Made by a program: the position numbers and the translations under genes
From: Alkalimonas delamerensis
GTDB taxonomy: Bacteria > Pseudomonadota > Gammaproteobacteria > Enterobacterales > Alteromonadaceae
DNA: 64,000 nt
Reading direction: 5' to 3'
Assembly: GCF_030717955.1 (NCBI RefSeq)
Contig: NZ_JAUZVY010000005.1
Location: forward strand, 248,001 to 312,000
Shown: one piece after another, positions 8,707 through 17,055 of the stretch
Position numbering within the stretch: position 1 is the first letter of the stretch
How the letters are laid out: every line of letters begins with the position of its first letter
Notes under the pieces: model-generated
Told to the model about the DNA's origin: nothing
The model's input: the letters and a program-made list of their open reading frames with translations, nothing else
Database searches by the model: none

Positions 8707-9267
8707 ATGCTGTCGATCCCCCTGAGCTGGGCTGGCACCTTATGTCCGGATCAACTGATGCAGCACTATCAGAAGACGGGTGCCTCGAAATGGCTGGATG
8801 GTTTGATTCAACATTGCGGTGATGATCTTTACCACTTTATTCTGCGTCAGTCCGATCCAGCTCTGGCGCAGGATATCTGCCAGCAAACCTGGTTGAAAGT
8901 GATGGAGAAACGACACAGTTTCCGGGCAGATAGCCGCTTTAAAACCTGGCTGTTCAGTATTGCCCGAAACGCCTTGTTGGATGAATTAAAACGGCAGCAG
9001 CGTTGGCAATCACTGATTTGCCCAGATGAGTTAGCACACCCAGAGTCGCAGGGTTTAGCTGTTTGTCCGGTTGCGCGGCAGCAACGGTTTGAGCAGGCAT
9101 TGCGACTGTTGCCTTTCCTGCAGCGTGAGGCATTGATGTTGCAGCTGGAGGGCTTTTCGGTGGGACAAATTTCGAGTATTACCAACGAATTGGACGAAAC
9201 CGTGAAAAGCCGGCTGCGCTATGCCCGTCGTTTTTTGCAAGCGCGCCTGGGAGAGCACAATGAATAA
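8707..9267 (+). CDS. ECF-type RNA polymerase sigma factor
   Basis: A 186-residue sigma-70 family protein. Region 2 spans about residues 40-100, with DICQQTWLKVMEKR and the FKTWLFSIARNALLDELKR helix that binds core and the -10 element. Region 4 spans about 123-180 (LPFLQREALMLQLEGFSVGQISSI..). There is no region 1 or 3, which marks the ECF group. The ATG at 8707 follows AGAGGAG. The gene overlaps the next by eight bases, typical of a sigma/anti-sigma pair. Its regulon is unknown. Confidence 0.87.
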   Translation: MLSIPLSWAGTLCPDQLMQHYQKTGASKWLDGLIQHCGDDLYHFILRQSDPALAQDICQQTWLKVMEKRHSFRADSRFKTWLFSIARNALLDELKRQQRWQSLICPDELAHPESQGLAVCPVARQQRFEQALRLLPFLQREALMLQLEGFSVGQISSITNELDETVKSRLRYARRFLQARLGEHNE

Positions 9268-9913
9268 GCCTACATCTTCAGAGTGTGACGAGATGCAGTC
9301 GTTGTACCAACAGGCGAAACAAAAGCATAGGATGCCTGCTGCTTTGAAGCGTCAACTGCTGGCCGAATGCGAAGCCAGGGACAAGCGGCCTGCCAGCTGG
9401 AGTAGCTGGTGGCAACTTTCTCAGCTGGTGGTGGGCTGCGCTGCCATGCTGCTGTTGCTCAGTTGGATGCCATGGTCACCCACCTCAGACTTCTACCAGA
9501 TTGAGTTGGCGGCAAGTTCGGATTACCGACAGGTGCAGTACCACCGGTTGGCAGAGCCCAGATCGGTGCTCACTCAGCAGGCAGCTCGTGAGGATCGGTT
9601 GCAGCAACTGTGGCAGCGTCAGCAAGAACAGTTACAGCGAGGCCAAGCCATTCATACCCGAACGGCGCTTTTGCAGCAGCATGAGAGCAGCTGGCAATTG
9701 ACGATGTGCGATGAATTGCAATTGAATCTGAGCAAGGAGCTGGTGGCTCAATTGCAGCTGGGACAAAGCATCCAGCCTTACGGCTCACAATGGGTGGAGT
9801 TGGAGCTGGCGTCAACGGGGCAGGTGTTGGCAATTCGGGCTACTGAGCAGGTGTTGCATTGCCCGCAAAACAAGGCGGGCAGGGCATTGTTTGGGTCTGG
9901 TTTGGCAGGTTAA
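9260..9913 (+). CDS. Putative membrane-anchored anti-sigma factor
   Basis: A 217-residue protein with a short charged cytoplasmic N-terminus (about 1-50), one hydrophobic segment (about residues 54-72, GCAAMLLLLSWMPW) and a Gln-rich periplasmic part. I recognise no named domain. The anti-sigma call rests on context: the start overlaps the sigma gene by eight bases, and the topology is that of typical ECF anti-sigma proteins. The N-terminal region lacks an obvious zinc HxxxCxxC motif. Its stop overlaps the convergent S1/P1 nuclease gene (TTAA). Confidence 0.6.
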   Translation: MNKPTSSECDEMQSLYQQAKQKHRMPAALKRQLLAECEARDKRPASWSSWWQLSQLVVGCAAMLLLLSWMPWSPTSDFYQIELAASSDYRQVQYHRLAEPRSVLTQQAAREDRLQQLWQRQQEQLQRGQAIHTRTALLQQHESSWQLTMCDELQLNLSKELVAQLQLGQSIQPYGSQWVELELASTGQVLAIRATEQVLHCPQNKAGRALFGSGLAG

Positions 9914-10704
9914 TTGATCTCAGCCTCTGGCCAAAGTTGCTGCAGCAACCAGGCGAGCCTCGCAGCAGCTTGCAGCAGCCGGGTTTCAATGGTGTTCTGG
10001 TGGCGCAGCGCATAGCGCTCATCCAAATGCTTGCCCGGCACATGCTCGGCATAGATTTGCTTGACGATTTGGACCGACTCGTTGGCCCAGTCCAGCACAT
10101 CGCCTTGCTGCCACTGCTGAAGATTGCTGTCGTTGAGCCGAGGCCGTAGCCGGTCGATGCTGGCCTGATAATCGCGAAAGCCCAGTTGCAGCAGGATGCT
10201 GGTATCCCAGATGCCGTGCAGGTTGCGGACTTCCCCCATAAAGATCACACCGGTGTCGTTGCCGCCGCGATCAAAATCGTAGCCGACATGCAGTGGCTGG
10301 TGCAGATCGCCGACAAAATGGCTGAGAAATTTCAGCGATTCGGCGGCTTTGGCCGATTCGCTGTCTTGCTGCAACAAGGCAAAGTGGTGCTGGATGGCCG
10401 ACAGCACGCAGCCATAATCCGGGCAGTGCTCCATGGTAATGACCTGGTCGTCCCGGCCAATATTGACGTAATGATGGGGCCGTGCGAAGTCGTACTGCTC
10501 TTGTCCACGCAGTCGATCGGCCCAGACGCAGGCCGGCGCAAAACTGTCGAACTCTGTGTGTGCCAGCAGGGCATCCACCCGGCTTTGCTGTGCCGGGCTT
10601 AACTGTTCATAGGCCAAATCACAAATCATCCGGTGGCCAATCTGGCCGAATGCCAGGCTGGCGCCGGAAAATAGCAACACAAAAAGTGCCAATAAAATAC
10701 GCAT
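9910..10704 (-). CDS. Secreted S1/P1-type zinc nuclease
   Basis: A 264-residue periplasmic or secreted nuclease of the S1/P1 family (single-stranded nucleic acid, trinuclear zinc). The signal peptide ends at SGASLA, leaving a mature N-terminus FGQIGH. Metal-ligand motifs follow in family order: CVWADRLR, ARPHHYVNI, HFVGDLHQPLHVGYDFDRGGND and NLHGIWD. In S1/P1 enzymes the mature first residue is normally Trp, whose backbone binds zinc; here it would be Phe with the same spacing to His6. The ATG at 10704 is chosen over TTG 10722 because GGAGG precedes it by eight bases. It lies four bases after rlmJ. Confidence 0.87.
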   Translation of the reverse strand: MRILLALFVLLFSGASLAFGQIGHRMICDLAYEQLSPAQQSRVDALLAHTEFDSFAPACVWADRLRGQEQYDFARPHHYVNIGRDDQVITMEHCPDYGCVLSAIQHHFALLQQDSESAKAAESLKFLSHFVGDLHQPLHVGYDFDRGGNDTGVIFMGEVRNLHGIWDTSILLQLGFRDYQASIDRLRPRLNDSNLQQWQQGDVLDWANESVQIVKQIYAEHVPGKHLDERYALRHQNTIETRLLQAAARLAWLLQQLWPEAEIN

Positions 10705-10708
10705 GGGT

Positions 10709-11560
10709 TTATGCCTCCGCAATTAATTGAGTCACCTGGGCTGGGCCTGCATCCCCCAATTGCTGTTGCAGCCAGGGCAGAAAGGCCCGGCATTGCTCGG
10801 CCAGCAGATAGGGCGGGTTGATCACCAGCATGCCACTGCCGGTCATGCCAAAGCCCTCGCTGTCGGCTTTGGGGCACCACTCAATACGCAGCAAGTTGCT
10901 AACCGGCAAAGCTGCTATTTGTTGCACAAAGTGTTCGACATGGCGGCGGTCTATCACCGGATACCAGATGGCATAGCAGCCATTGGCAAATCGTTTTAAG
11001 GCTTGGGTTAAGCCTTGGACCACATCGTCGTACTCGTGGCTGAGTTCATAGGGCGGGTCGATCAGCACCAGGCCGCGTCTGGCCAGTGGTGGCAGCATGG
11101 CTTTGATGCCCGCCCAGGCGTCCATTTTTTCAATCCGGCAGTGTTTACGCTTTGCCAGATGCTGTGACAGCAGCGAGAAGTCACTGGGGTGCAGCTCGGT
11201 CAGTTGCAGTGAGTCCTGTGGGCGCAGCAACTGAGCCGCTATTGACGGCGAACCGGGGTAAAACTCCAGTTCACCATCGGCGTTTAAGTGCTGCACCAGC
11301 CGCAAGTAATGACCGGCCGGTCCGTCTTCCAGCGCGGTCGGCAAAGGCTGGTTGAACAAAACCCCAATGCCACTTTGGTATTCGCCGGTCTTGCTGGCGT
11401 GCTCAGAGCTAAGGCTGTAAAACCCGGCGCCAGAGTGGGTGTCGTGGTAACAAAACGGCTTCTCTTTGCGTTTGAGGTAATCCAGAATGGCTATCTGCAC
11501 CAGATGTTTAAGCACATCGGCAAAGTTGCCTGCATGAAAGCTATGGCGGTAACTAAGCAT
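10709..11560 (-). CDS. rlmJ: 23S rRNA (adenine(2030)-N(6))-methyltransferase
   Basis: Methylates A2030 of 23S rRNA using SAM. The 283 residues open with the conserved MLSYRHSFHAGNFADVLKH. The family catalytic motif DPPYE is in LVLIDPPYELSHEYDDV near residue 165, and a DTHSGAGFY segment binds SAM. Length matches the family (about 280). It is divergent from yfiF and followed closely by the S1/P1 nuclease gene, probably on the same transcript. Confidence 0.93.
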   Translation of the reverse strand: MLSYRHSFHAGNFADVLKHLVQIAILDYLKRKEKPFCYHDTHSGAGFYSLSSEHASKTGEYQSGIGVLFNQPLPTALEDGPAGHYLRLVQHLNADGELEFYPGSPSIAAQLLRPQDSLQLTELHPSDFSLLSQHLAKRKHCRIEKMDAWAGIKAMLPPLARRGLVLIDPPYELSHEYDDVVQGLTQALKRFANGCYAIWYPVIDRRHVEHFVQQIAALPVSNLLRIEWCPKADSEGFGMTGSGMLVINPPYLLAEQCRAFLPWLQQQLGDAGPAQVTQLIAEA

Positions 11561-11662
11561 AACAAAGCGCCGTCAGAAAAAGGGGCAACAGCATACTCTG
11601 TTCTGGTTCTTTTGTCATGCCAGCTGCTACAATACCGTTTTTTATGCATCGCAAGGTTGTTT

Positions 11663-12571
11663 ATGTCCGGCGCCCCCTCTTCCAAACGTCCTGCTGCCCG
11701 CCCAAACCGGGCAAAGAGCGCAAAACCCTGGGCCGATAAATCCAGCAAACAAGCCTCTCCAAAAGCCAAGCGGCCTTCTCAGCCAGCTGCCGCCAGAACA
11801 GCGAAAGCAGCGCCAGAGCGGGTAGTATCGCCGAGAGCGGCCGAGCAAAAAATTTATGGTGAAAAAGCCTGTCAGGTGCTGTTTGCCAGACGACCGGAAG
11901 CCATTATCCGGCTCTATCTGAATCCGCAGCAGGCACCGAAATGTGCGGTCATGATGAAGTATCTGGCCAAAGCCAAAAAAGCCTACCACCTGGTGGAGGA
12001 TGCCGAGCTGGATAAACTGGCTGGCAGTCAGCACCATGGCGGCATGGTGATGCTGGTGCAGCAGCCCGAGTCGCTGAGTCTGCACCGTTACCTTCGCCAG
12101 CAAAAGGATGTGGCAAGCGACTTGATCCTGGCGATGGATGGGGTTAGTAACCCGCACAACCTGGGGGCTATAGTGCGCAGTTGCGCCCACTTTGGCATCA
12201 AAGCGGTGCTGTTGCCTGAATCGCAGCCGCTCTATTCCGGTTCGGCGGTGCGTACCGCAGCCGGAGGGGCTGAGTTTGTCCAGGCGGTGCATTGTGAAAA
12301 GTTGCCCGAAGCCTTGCAGCGATGTCGACAAGCCGGGTATCAGCTGATGAGCACTTCCAGTCACCAGGGCGAGTCCCTGTACCAAACAACTTTGCCGGCC
12401 AAGGCTGTGATGGTGTTTGGTGAGGAGATGTTCGGAGTGTCCAAAGATGTCGCGCGCCAAGCGGATAAACTGCTGCGCATCCCCGGAACCAACCAGGTTG
12501 AGTCGCTGAATGTCAGTGTGGCTGTGGCGTTGATTTTGGGCGAGTGGTACCGCCAGCACGCATCCGTTTAG
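11663..12571 (+). CDS. yfiF: YfiF-type TrmH (SPOUT) RNA methyltransferase
   Basis: A 302-residue protein. The first 65 residues are Lys/Arg/Pro/Ala-rich and look disordered and RNA-binding. A small substrate-binding domain follows (EQKIYGEKACQVLFARRPEA), then a SPOUT methyltransferase domain with the knot motifs DGVSNPHNLGAIVRS, MVFGEEMFGVS and ESLNVSVAVALILGEW. The layout is that of E. coli YfiF, whose RNA target is not firmly established. The start is set at the ATG at 11663, the first in-frame start preceding this N-terminus with an upstream AAGG. Confidence 0.87.
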   Translation: MSGAPSSKRPAARPNRAKSAKPWADKSSKQASPKAKRPSQPAAARTAKAAPERVVSPRAAEQKIYGEKACQVLFARRPEAIIRLYLNPQQAPKCAVMMKYLAKAKKAYHLVEDAELDKLAGSQHHGGMVMLVQQPESLSLHRYLRQQKDVASDLILAMDGVSNPHNLGAIVRSCAHFGIKAVLLPESQPLYSGSAVRTAAGGAEFVQAVHCEKLPEALQRCRQAGYQLMSTSSHQGESLYQTTLPAKAVMVFGEEMFGVSKDVARQADKLLRIPGTNQVESLNVSVAVALILGEWYRQHASV

Positions 12572-12600
12572 TCTGCCGCTCTAAGCTGCCCTCAGCTGTT

Positions 12601-13827
12601 TTAGTGCAGCGCATCCAACCGCTGCACGCCGGGCTGCCCGGCACTGACAATCACCAGTCCCGAGGGCAAGCGTTGATAGCTTTGACTATCCAGCCCTGCA
12701 TTGAAACCAATGTGGCTGTTCGGTGCCAACACACACTGTTCAGTCAGCAGAACCCGCTTTAATTGACAGCCTGCCCCAACATGGCAATGACCCATCAACA
12801 CACAGTCTTCGAGCTCGGCACCGGCCTCGATGCGGCAGTGGCTGCCAATCACCGAATGACGGATGCTGCACGCTGAGAGCTCACAACCGGCACCGATCAA
12901 GCTGCCTTGAATGCTGCTTTGTGCAGAGCCGGCGACATAGCTTGGAGCGACCGGCTCTTTGCCAAAGATGGGCCAGTGTTCGTTGTGCAGCCGGACTGCC
13001 GGGTTTGGCCCCAGCAAATCCATATGCGCCTGGAAAAATGCATCCTGGGTCCCGACATCGCGCCAGTATGGCTTGGTTTCCCCGGGGATCAGGTGACTGG
13101 AAAAATCATAAAGGTACACAGGCTCATGCCGGTACAGATTGGGGATGATGTCGTTGCCAAAATCATGACTGGATAATGGCTGCTCAGCATCGTCCAGCAA
13201 GGCGTTAAATAAACACGAGCGATTAAACAAGTAATTGCCCATGGAGACCAGCACCATGCCATTGGCATCGGCCAGGTGGCGGATTTTTTCTATGGAGGGT
13301 TTCTCGTAAAAAGCCGTCAGACGCTGCTGGTCATCCATCGCCAATACCCCAAACTGCGATGCCAGCGTCAGTGGTACCGGCATGGCTGCTAGGGTCATGC
13401 AGGCATCTTTTGCCAGGTGAAATTCCAGCATCGGACGAAAATCCATCTTGTAAACGTGGTCGGCGCTTAGCACCAGCAGGTGGGTCGCTAAGCTGTGTTC
13501 CAGTTGCTGCAACTGCTGGTAAATGGCTCCTGCGGTGCCTTGCAATTGTGTATCCCGGGTTTTCACCAGGTGCATATCGGCCGGGCAGCGGTGTTTGGAC
13601 CACTGATGGTGCAGGTAATGGTGCAAGCCATCGACCTGATACTGACCCAGCACCCAAATTTCATCGCACTCGGAATTAATGCAGTTGCTGACCACAAAGT
13701 CGATCACCCGGTAGTGGCCGGCAAAGGCAATGGCGGGTTTGGCACAACTGGCGGTTAGAGGGCGAAGGCGGTTGCCTTGTCCCCCTGCCAGAATGACACA
13801 GCTTAACCTTGGATGTTGTGTTGCCAT
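12601..13827 (-). CDS. glgC: Glucose-1-phosphate adenylyltransferase (orphan)
   Basis: Makes ADP-glucose from glucose-1-phosphate and ATP for glycogen synthesis. The 408 residues carry the nucleotidyltransferase signature VILAGGQGNRLRPLT, HYRVIDFVVSNCINSE, the YEKPS and YWRDVGT segments, and a C-terminal left-handed beta-helix of hexapeptide repeats (from about residue 290). The ATG at 13827 gives the family N-terminus; the longer reading to 13878 is less likely. No glgA, glgB, glgX or glgP is adjacent, so this copy stands alone between unrelated genes. Confidence 0.88.
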   Translation of the reverse strand: MATQHPRLSCVILAGGQGNRLRPLTASCAKPAIAFAGHYRVIDFVVSNCINSECDEIWVLGQYQVDGLHHYLHHQWSKHRCPADMHLVKTRDTQLQGTAGAIYQQLQQLEHSLATHLLVLSADHVYKMDFRPMLEFHLAKDACMTLAAMPVPLTLASQFGVLAMDDQQRLTAFYEKPSIEKIRHLADANGMVLVSMGNYLFNRSCLFNALLDDAEQPLSSHDFGNDIIPNLYRHEPVYLYDFSSHLIPGETKPYWRDVGTQDAFFQAHMDLLGPNPAVRLHNEHWPIFGKEPVAPSYVAGSAQSSIQGSLIGAGCELSACSIRHSVIGSHCRIEAGAELEDCVLMGHCHVGAGCQLKRVLLTEQCVLAPNSHIGFNAGLDSQSYQRLPSGLVIVSAGQPGVQRLDALH

Positions 13828-13873
13828 AATGGATGTCGCCGTAGGATTCGCTGATACCGAGACTAACAGGTAT

Positions 13874-13895
13874 AGCAAAAAATGGCGTTTTTGCT
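13874..13895. repeat. Short inverted repeat upstream of glgC
   Basis: Perfect 8-base arms AGCAAAAA and TTTTTGCT are separated by six bases, between the DUF1653 gene end and the glgC start. It could be an operator or a weak hairpin ending the upstream minus-strand operon. Nothing else is evident in the 13828-14023 gap. Confidence 0.3.
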
Positions 13896-14023
13896 TTGCG
13901 CTGGATCAGATATTTTGATGGTATTTTGTACAGATCTTGGTGGGGAGCTGGAAGCCATTGTTTTTATTGCTGCGACAACAACGGTTATTCGAATCGGTGT
14001 CAATGAATGGAGCTGCTGCAATG

Positions 14024-14269
14024 CTAGGCTGGCAACGTCTGACCCAGGTAGCGAAAGCGGGGCTGTTCAGTGCCCTCAATATTGACTTGCTGACAAAACA
14101 TCGCCAAAGGGCGAGCCCAAAGCCCACCATCGCCGTAAAGAGGCCGGTAAATCACCAGCCATTCTTCGGTTTCACTGTGCCGTGCAACGTCCAGCACTTG
14201 ATAGTAGTGTCCTTTGTAATGCTGGTAGTAACCGGGTTTGAGCAGGGGATTGTCAGGCTTTGTTTTCAT
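14024..14269 (-). CDS. DUF1653 family protein
   Basis: An 81-residue cytoplasmic protein with the DUF1653 pattern: YYQHYKGHYYQVLDVARHSE, then VIYRPLYGDGGLWARPLAMF and the ending PRFRYLG. Function is unknown. The ATG at 14269 overlaps the last 17 bases of ruvX, so it is almost certainly the last gene of the rsmE-gshB-yqgE-ruvX operon. Confidence 0.82.
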   Translation of the reverse strand: MKTKPDNPLLKPGYYQHYKGHYYQVLDVARHSETEEWLVIYRPLYGDGGLWARPLAMFCQQVNIEGTEQPRFRYLGQTLPA

Positions 14270-14681
14270 ACCAGCTCTCAAAAATTATCGCCGCCGAGAC
14301 GCTGTCCACTTTGTCTTTGCTCAGGTTGCGAAAACCGCCTTCGGCAAACAGCTGCTGTCTGGCATCGGCGGTGGTCAGGCGTTCGTCGTGCAGCTCAACC
14401 GGTAAGCCGAAGCGGCCATGCAGCCGGTTGGCAAACTTGCGGGTACGGACGGTAAAGTCTTGCTCAGTGCCATCCATATTCAGCGGCAGGCCCACCAGCA
14501 GCAGATCCGGTTGCCATTCACTGAGTAGCTTTTCTATCTGGCTCCAGTCTGGGATCCCATCGCGGGCTTTTAAAGCCGGCAACAGGCTGGCACTGCCGGT
14601 CAACTCCTGACCAATGGCAACGCCAATGCTTTTGGTGCCGTAGTCAAAGCTGAGAACGGAGCGGTGTTTGGACTGGCTCAT
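14253..14681 (-). CDS. ruvX: Putative pre-16S rRNA nuclease / Holliday-junction resolvase-like YqgF
   Basis: A 142-residue RNase-H-fold nuclease thought to process the 5' end of 16S rRNA. Asp13 in SFDYGTKSIGVA is the first catalytic acidic residue. The VGLPLNMDGTEQ loop, the DERLTT motif and the C-terminal KDKVDSVSAAIIFESW complete the family pattern. The start overlaps the yqgE stop by one base (TGATG), so the pair is translationally coupled. Confidence 0.93.
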   Translation of the reverse strand: MSQSKHRSVLSFDYGTKSIGVAIGQELTGSASLLPALKARDGIPDWSQIEKLLSEWQPDLLLVGLPLNMDGTEQDFTVRTRKFANRLHGRFGLPVELHDERLTTADARQQLFAEGGFRNLSKDKVDSVSAAIIFESWYENKA

Positions 14682-15238
14682 CAGGCATGCCCTGCATCAC
14701 CGGTGAGCTGCCAGGCTTCAATGCCCATTTTTTTGGTGGCAGCCTCCCATTTGTAGGCGTGCGCCATATCAAAAATGATGGCGGGATCGGCGGGGATCAC
14801 CAGCCAGGAGTTGTCAGCGATTTCCTGTTCCAGCTGACCTGCAACCCAGCCGGCGTAGCCCAGTGCCAGCAGAAATTTTTCCGGGCCTTCCGGTGTGGTC
14901 AGGCGCTGCAAGATATCTTTGGAAGTGGTGATCATCAGCGCATCATCCAGTGTCATGCTGCTCATGTAGCCAGCTTGGGCACTGTGCAGCACAAAGCCGC
15001 GATCGGCCTGCACCGGGCCACCGGCGCACACCGCACGCTCGGCAATCGGGTTGTTGGCATCGTACTCGATATCAAGCTGCTGCAGCAGATCGCCAATGGT
15101 GGCTTTGAGCGGGTGATTGATCACAATGCCCATGGCACCTTCGTCATTGTGTTCGCAAATGTAAGTGACACTGCGATGAAAAAACGGATCCTGCAGGGAT
15201 GGCATGGCGATTAAAAAGTGGTGCTCAAAGCTACTCAT
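14681..15238 (-). CDS. yqgE: YqgE/AlgH family protein
   Basis: A 185-residue protein with the YqgE/AlgH signatures HHFLIAMPSLQDPFFHRSV, GIVINHPL and GGPVQADRGFVLH. Function is uncertain; AlgH was first described as a factor in alginate regulation. The ATG at 15238 is preceded by AAGGAG, and the 41 extra upstream codons look non-coding. It lies ten bases after gshB and directly before ruvX, the order seen in E. coli. Confidence 0.92.
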   Translation of the reverse strand: MSSFEHHFLIAMPSLQDPFFHRSVTYICEHNDEGAMGIVINHPLKATIGDLLQQLDIEYDANNPIAERAVCAGGPVQADRGFVLHSAQAGYMSSMTLDDALMITTSKDILQRLTTPEGPEKFLLALGYAGWVAGQLEQEIADNSWLVIPADPAIIFDMAHAYKWEAATKKMGIEAWQLTGDAGHA

Positions 15239-15248
15239 GGCGAACTCC

Positions 15249-16214
15249 TTAAGCTGGCTTGCGACTGTCAATCTGTTGCTCAATGGCGTCAAACAGCAAG
15301 CTGGTAATTTGCACCGGTGCTTCGGCTTCAATTTCCCGCACACAGGTTGGGCTGGTGACATTGATTTCAGTCAGTTTATCACCAATGACATCCAGGCCGA
15401 CAAAAATCAGGCCTTTGGCTTTCAAGGTCGGTCCAACCGCTTCAGCGATGACTCTGTCACTGTCGCTCAGCGGTCGGACTTCGCCCCGACCACCGGCCGC
15501 CAGGTTACCACGGGTTTCCCCTTGCGCCGGGATCCGGGCCAGCACATAAGGCACCGGCTCGCCATTGATCATCAAAATGCGTTTATCCCCATCTTTGATG
15601 GCGGGAATAAAGGTCTGTGCCATGGCGTAACGGCTGTTGTGGGCGGTCAGTGTTTCCAGCACCACACCGACATTGGGATCATCGGCTTTTAAGCGAAATA
15701 TCGAAGCGCCACCCATGCCATCGAGCGGTTTAATGATCACATCCTGATGCTGCTGCCAGAATGCTTTTAGGCGTGCGCTGTTACGGCTGACCAGGGTGGT
15801 GGGGGTGAGTTCACTGAACCAGCTGGTATAGAGCTTTTCATTGGCATCGCGCAGGCTCTGCGGCTTGTTGACGATCAGGGTGCCTTGTTGCTCTGCCAAC
15901 TCCAGCATGTAGGTGGCATAAATGTACTCGGTATCAAAGGGGGGATCTTTACGCATCAGCACGACATCCAGCTCAGCCAGCGCAATATCCTGCTCTTGAC
16001 CAAACTGGTACCAGTTGGTTGGATCCTCTTCGACCATGAGCAATCGGCTTCTGGCGCGGGCCTGCCCTTCCAGCAGGTACAAGTCCGCCATCTCCATGTA
16101 ATGAATGGTGTAGCCACGGCGCTGGGCCTCCAGCAGCATGGCAAAGCTGGTGTCTTTTTTGATGGTGATGTCCGCAATGGGATCCATCACGATGCCTAGT
16201 ATGGGTGCAGTCAT
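15249..16214 (-). CDS. gshB: Glutathione synthetase
   Basis: ATP-grasp ligase joining gamma-glutamylcysteine and glycine to glutathione. The 321 residues (E. coli 316) begin with the typical MTAPILGIVMDPIADI and include KPLDGMGGASIF, RILMINGEPVPYVLARIPAQGETRGNLA (split across the ATP/Mg site) and the C-terminal INVTSPTCVREIE. The start at 16214 follows GAGGAAGCT. It sits seven bases after rsmE. Glutathione is the cofactor of maleylacetoacetate isomerase encoded at 58765 in this window. Confidence 0.95.
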   Translation of the reverse strand: MTAPILGIVMDPIADITIKKDTSFAMLLEAQRRGYTIHYMEMADLYLLEGQARARSRLLMVEEDPTNWYQFGQEQDIALAELDVVLMRKDPPFDTEYIYATYMLELAEQQGTLIVNKPQSLRDANEKLYTSWFSELTPTTLVSRNSARLKAFWQQHQDVIIKPLDGMGGASIFRLKADDPNVGVVLETLTAHNSRYAMAQTFIPAIKDGDKRILMINGEPVPYVLARIPAQGETRGNLAAGGRGEVRPLSDSDRVIAEAVGPTLKAKGLIFVGLDVIGDKLTEINVTSPTCVREIEAEAPVQITSLLFDAIEQQIDSRKPA

Positions 16215-16221
16215 AGCTTCC

Positions 16222-16947
16222 TCAGGCGAGATCGCCAAATTGCAGCTGCAAGGCGCTGATGGCCGTGAGTGCTGCGGTTTCGGTACGAAGGACCCGGGGA
16301 CCAAGTTGAATTCCCTGGTAGCCAGCAGCAGTGGCCGCAGTCATTTCCGGGTCGCTAAAGCCACCTTCCGGGCCTATCATCAGCCGGATTTTGTTGCAGG
16401 GGGCCAATGTCTTAATGGTGTCTTTTGCCCAGGGATGCAAGGTGAGCTTGAGATCTTTTGTCGGCTCTGCCAGCCAGGAGGGCAATGTTTGAGCCGGCAG
16501 CACCTGAGGCACCATGCTTCGACCGGATTGCTCACAGGCAGAGTACACGATTTTTTGCCATTGCAGCTGTTTTTTTTCCAGCCGTTCGCCGTCCAGCTTA
16601 ACACCGCAGCGTTCTGAAAACAGTGGCGTGATGGCACTGACGCCCAATTCCACGGCTTTTTGAATGGCAAAGTCCATCCGATCGCCCCGCGAAATCACTT
16701 GTCCCAGATGCAACCAAAGCCCGGATTCGGTTGGGTTAGGCTGCTGCGAAGTGATCTCAACCCGAACCGATTTTTTGCTGCTGGCAAGAATGTTGGCTTG
16801 GTAGTTGTGGCCATCGCCATTAAAGAGTTGCAGGACGTCACCTGCTTGCATCCGCAAAACGCGACCGACATGCGCGGCAGCCTCATCGGGCAGCTCGAGC
16901 TCTGTCAGGTTTAAGGGTTGATCAACAAAAATCCGTGGAATTCGCAT
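16222..16947 (-). CDS. rsmE: 16S rRNA (uracil(1498)-N(3))-methyltransferase
   Basis: SPOUT-class methyltransferase acting on U1498 of 16S rRNA. The 241 residues show an N-terminal PUA-like RNA-binding domain (HVGRVLRMQAGDVLQLFNGDG) and the knot motifs LMIGPEGGFSDPEM and LGPRVLRTETAALTAI that bind SAM. It is the first gene of the rsmE-gshB-yqgE-ruvX-DUF1653 operon. Confidence 0.95.
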   Translation of the reverse strand: MRIPRIFVDQPLNLTELELPDEAAAHVGRVLRMQAGDVLQLFNGDGHNYQANILASSKKSVRVEITSQQPNPTESGLWLHLGQVISRGDRMDFAIQKAVELGVSAITPLFSERCGVKLDGERLEKKQLQWQKIVYSACEQSGRSMVPQVLPAQTLPSWLAEPTKDLKLTLHPWAKDTIKTLAPCNKIRLMIGPEGGFSDPEMTAATAAGYQGIQLGPRVLRTETAALTAISALQLQFGDLA

Positions 16948-17003
16948 TGCCTGCCATCGCTAAAAAAACCTGAAGCTATGGTATCAATTTGCAGCTCAAT
17001 CCC

Positions 17004-17030
17004 AAAGAAAAACCCGCCGAAGCGGGTTTT
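17004..17030 (-). terminator. Rho-independent terminator after the first PEP-CTERM gene
   Basis: On the minus strand, a nine-base stem ending in AACCCGC, a TTCG tetraloop and a T-rich tail (TTTCTTT), 26 bases after the stop of the gene at 17056. The core is identical to the terminator at 18248-18270. Confidence 0.85.
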
Positions 17031-17055
17031 GATGGGGCTGTAAAAAAATCCGACT

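Noticed and set aside
9860..9881. TGCCCGC/GCGGGCA hairpin as terminator for the S1/P1 or anti-sigma gene
   Set aside because: It lies inside the anti-sigma coding end and has no T-tract on either strand.
11642..12559. 305-residue minus-strand frame opposite yfiF
   Set aside because: YfiF on the plus strand has conserved SPOUT motifs; the antisense frame shows no family features.
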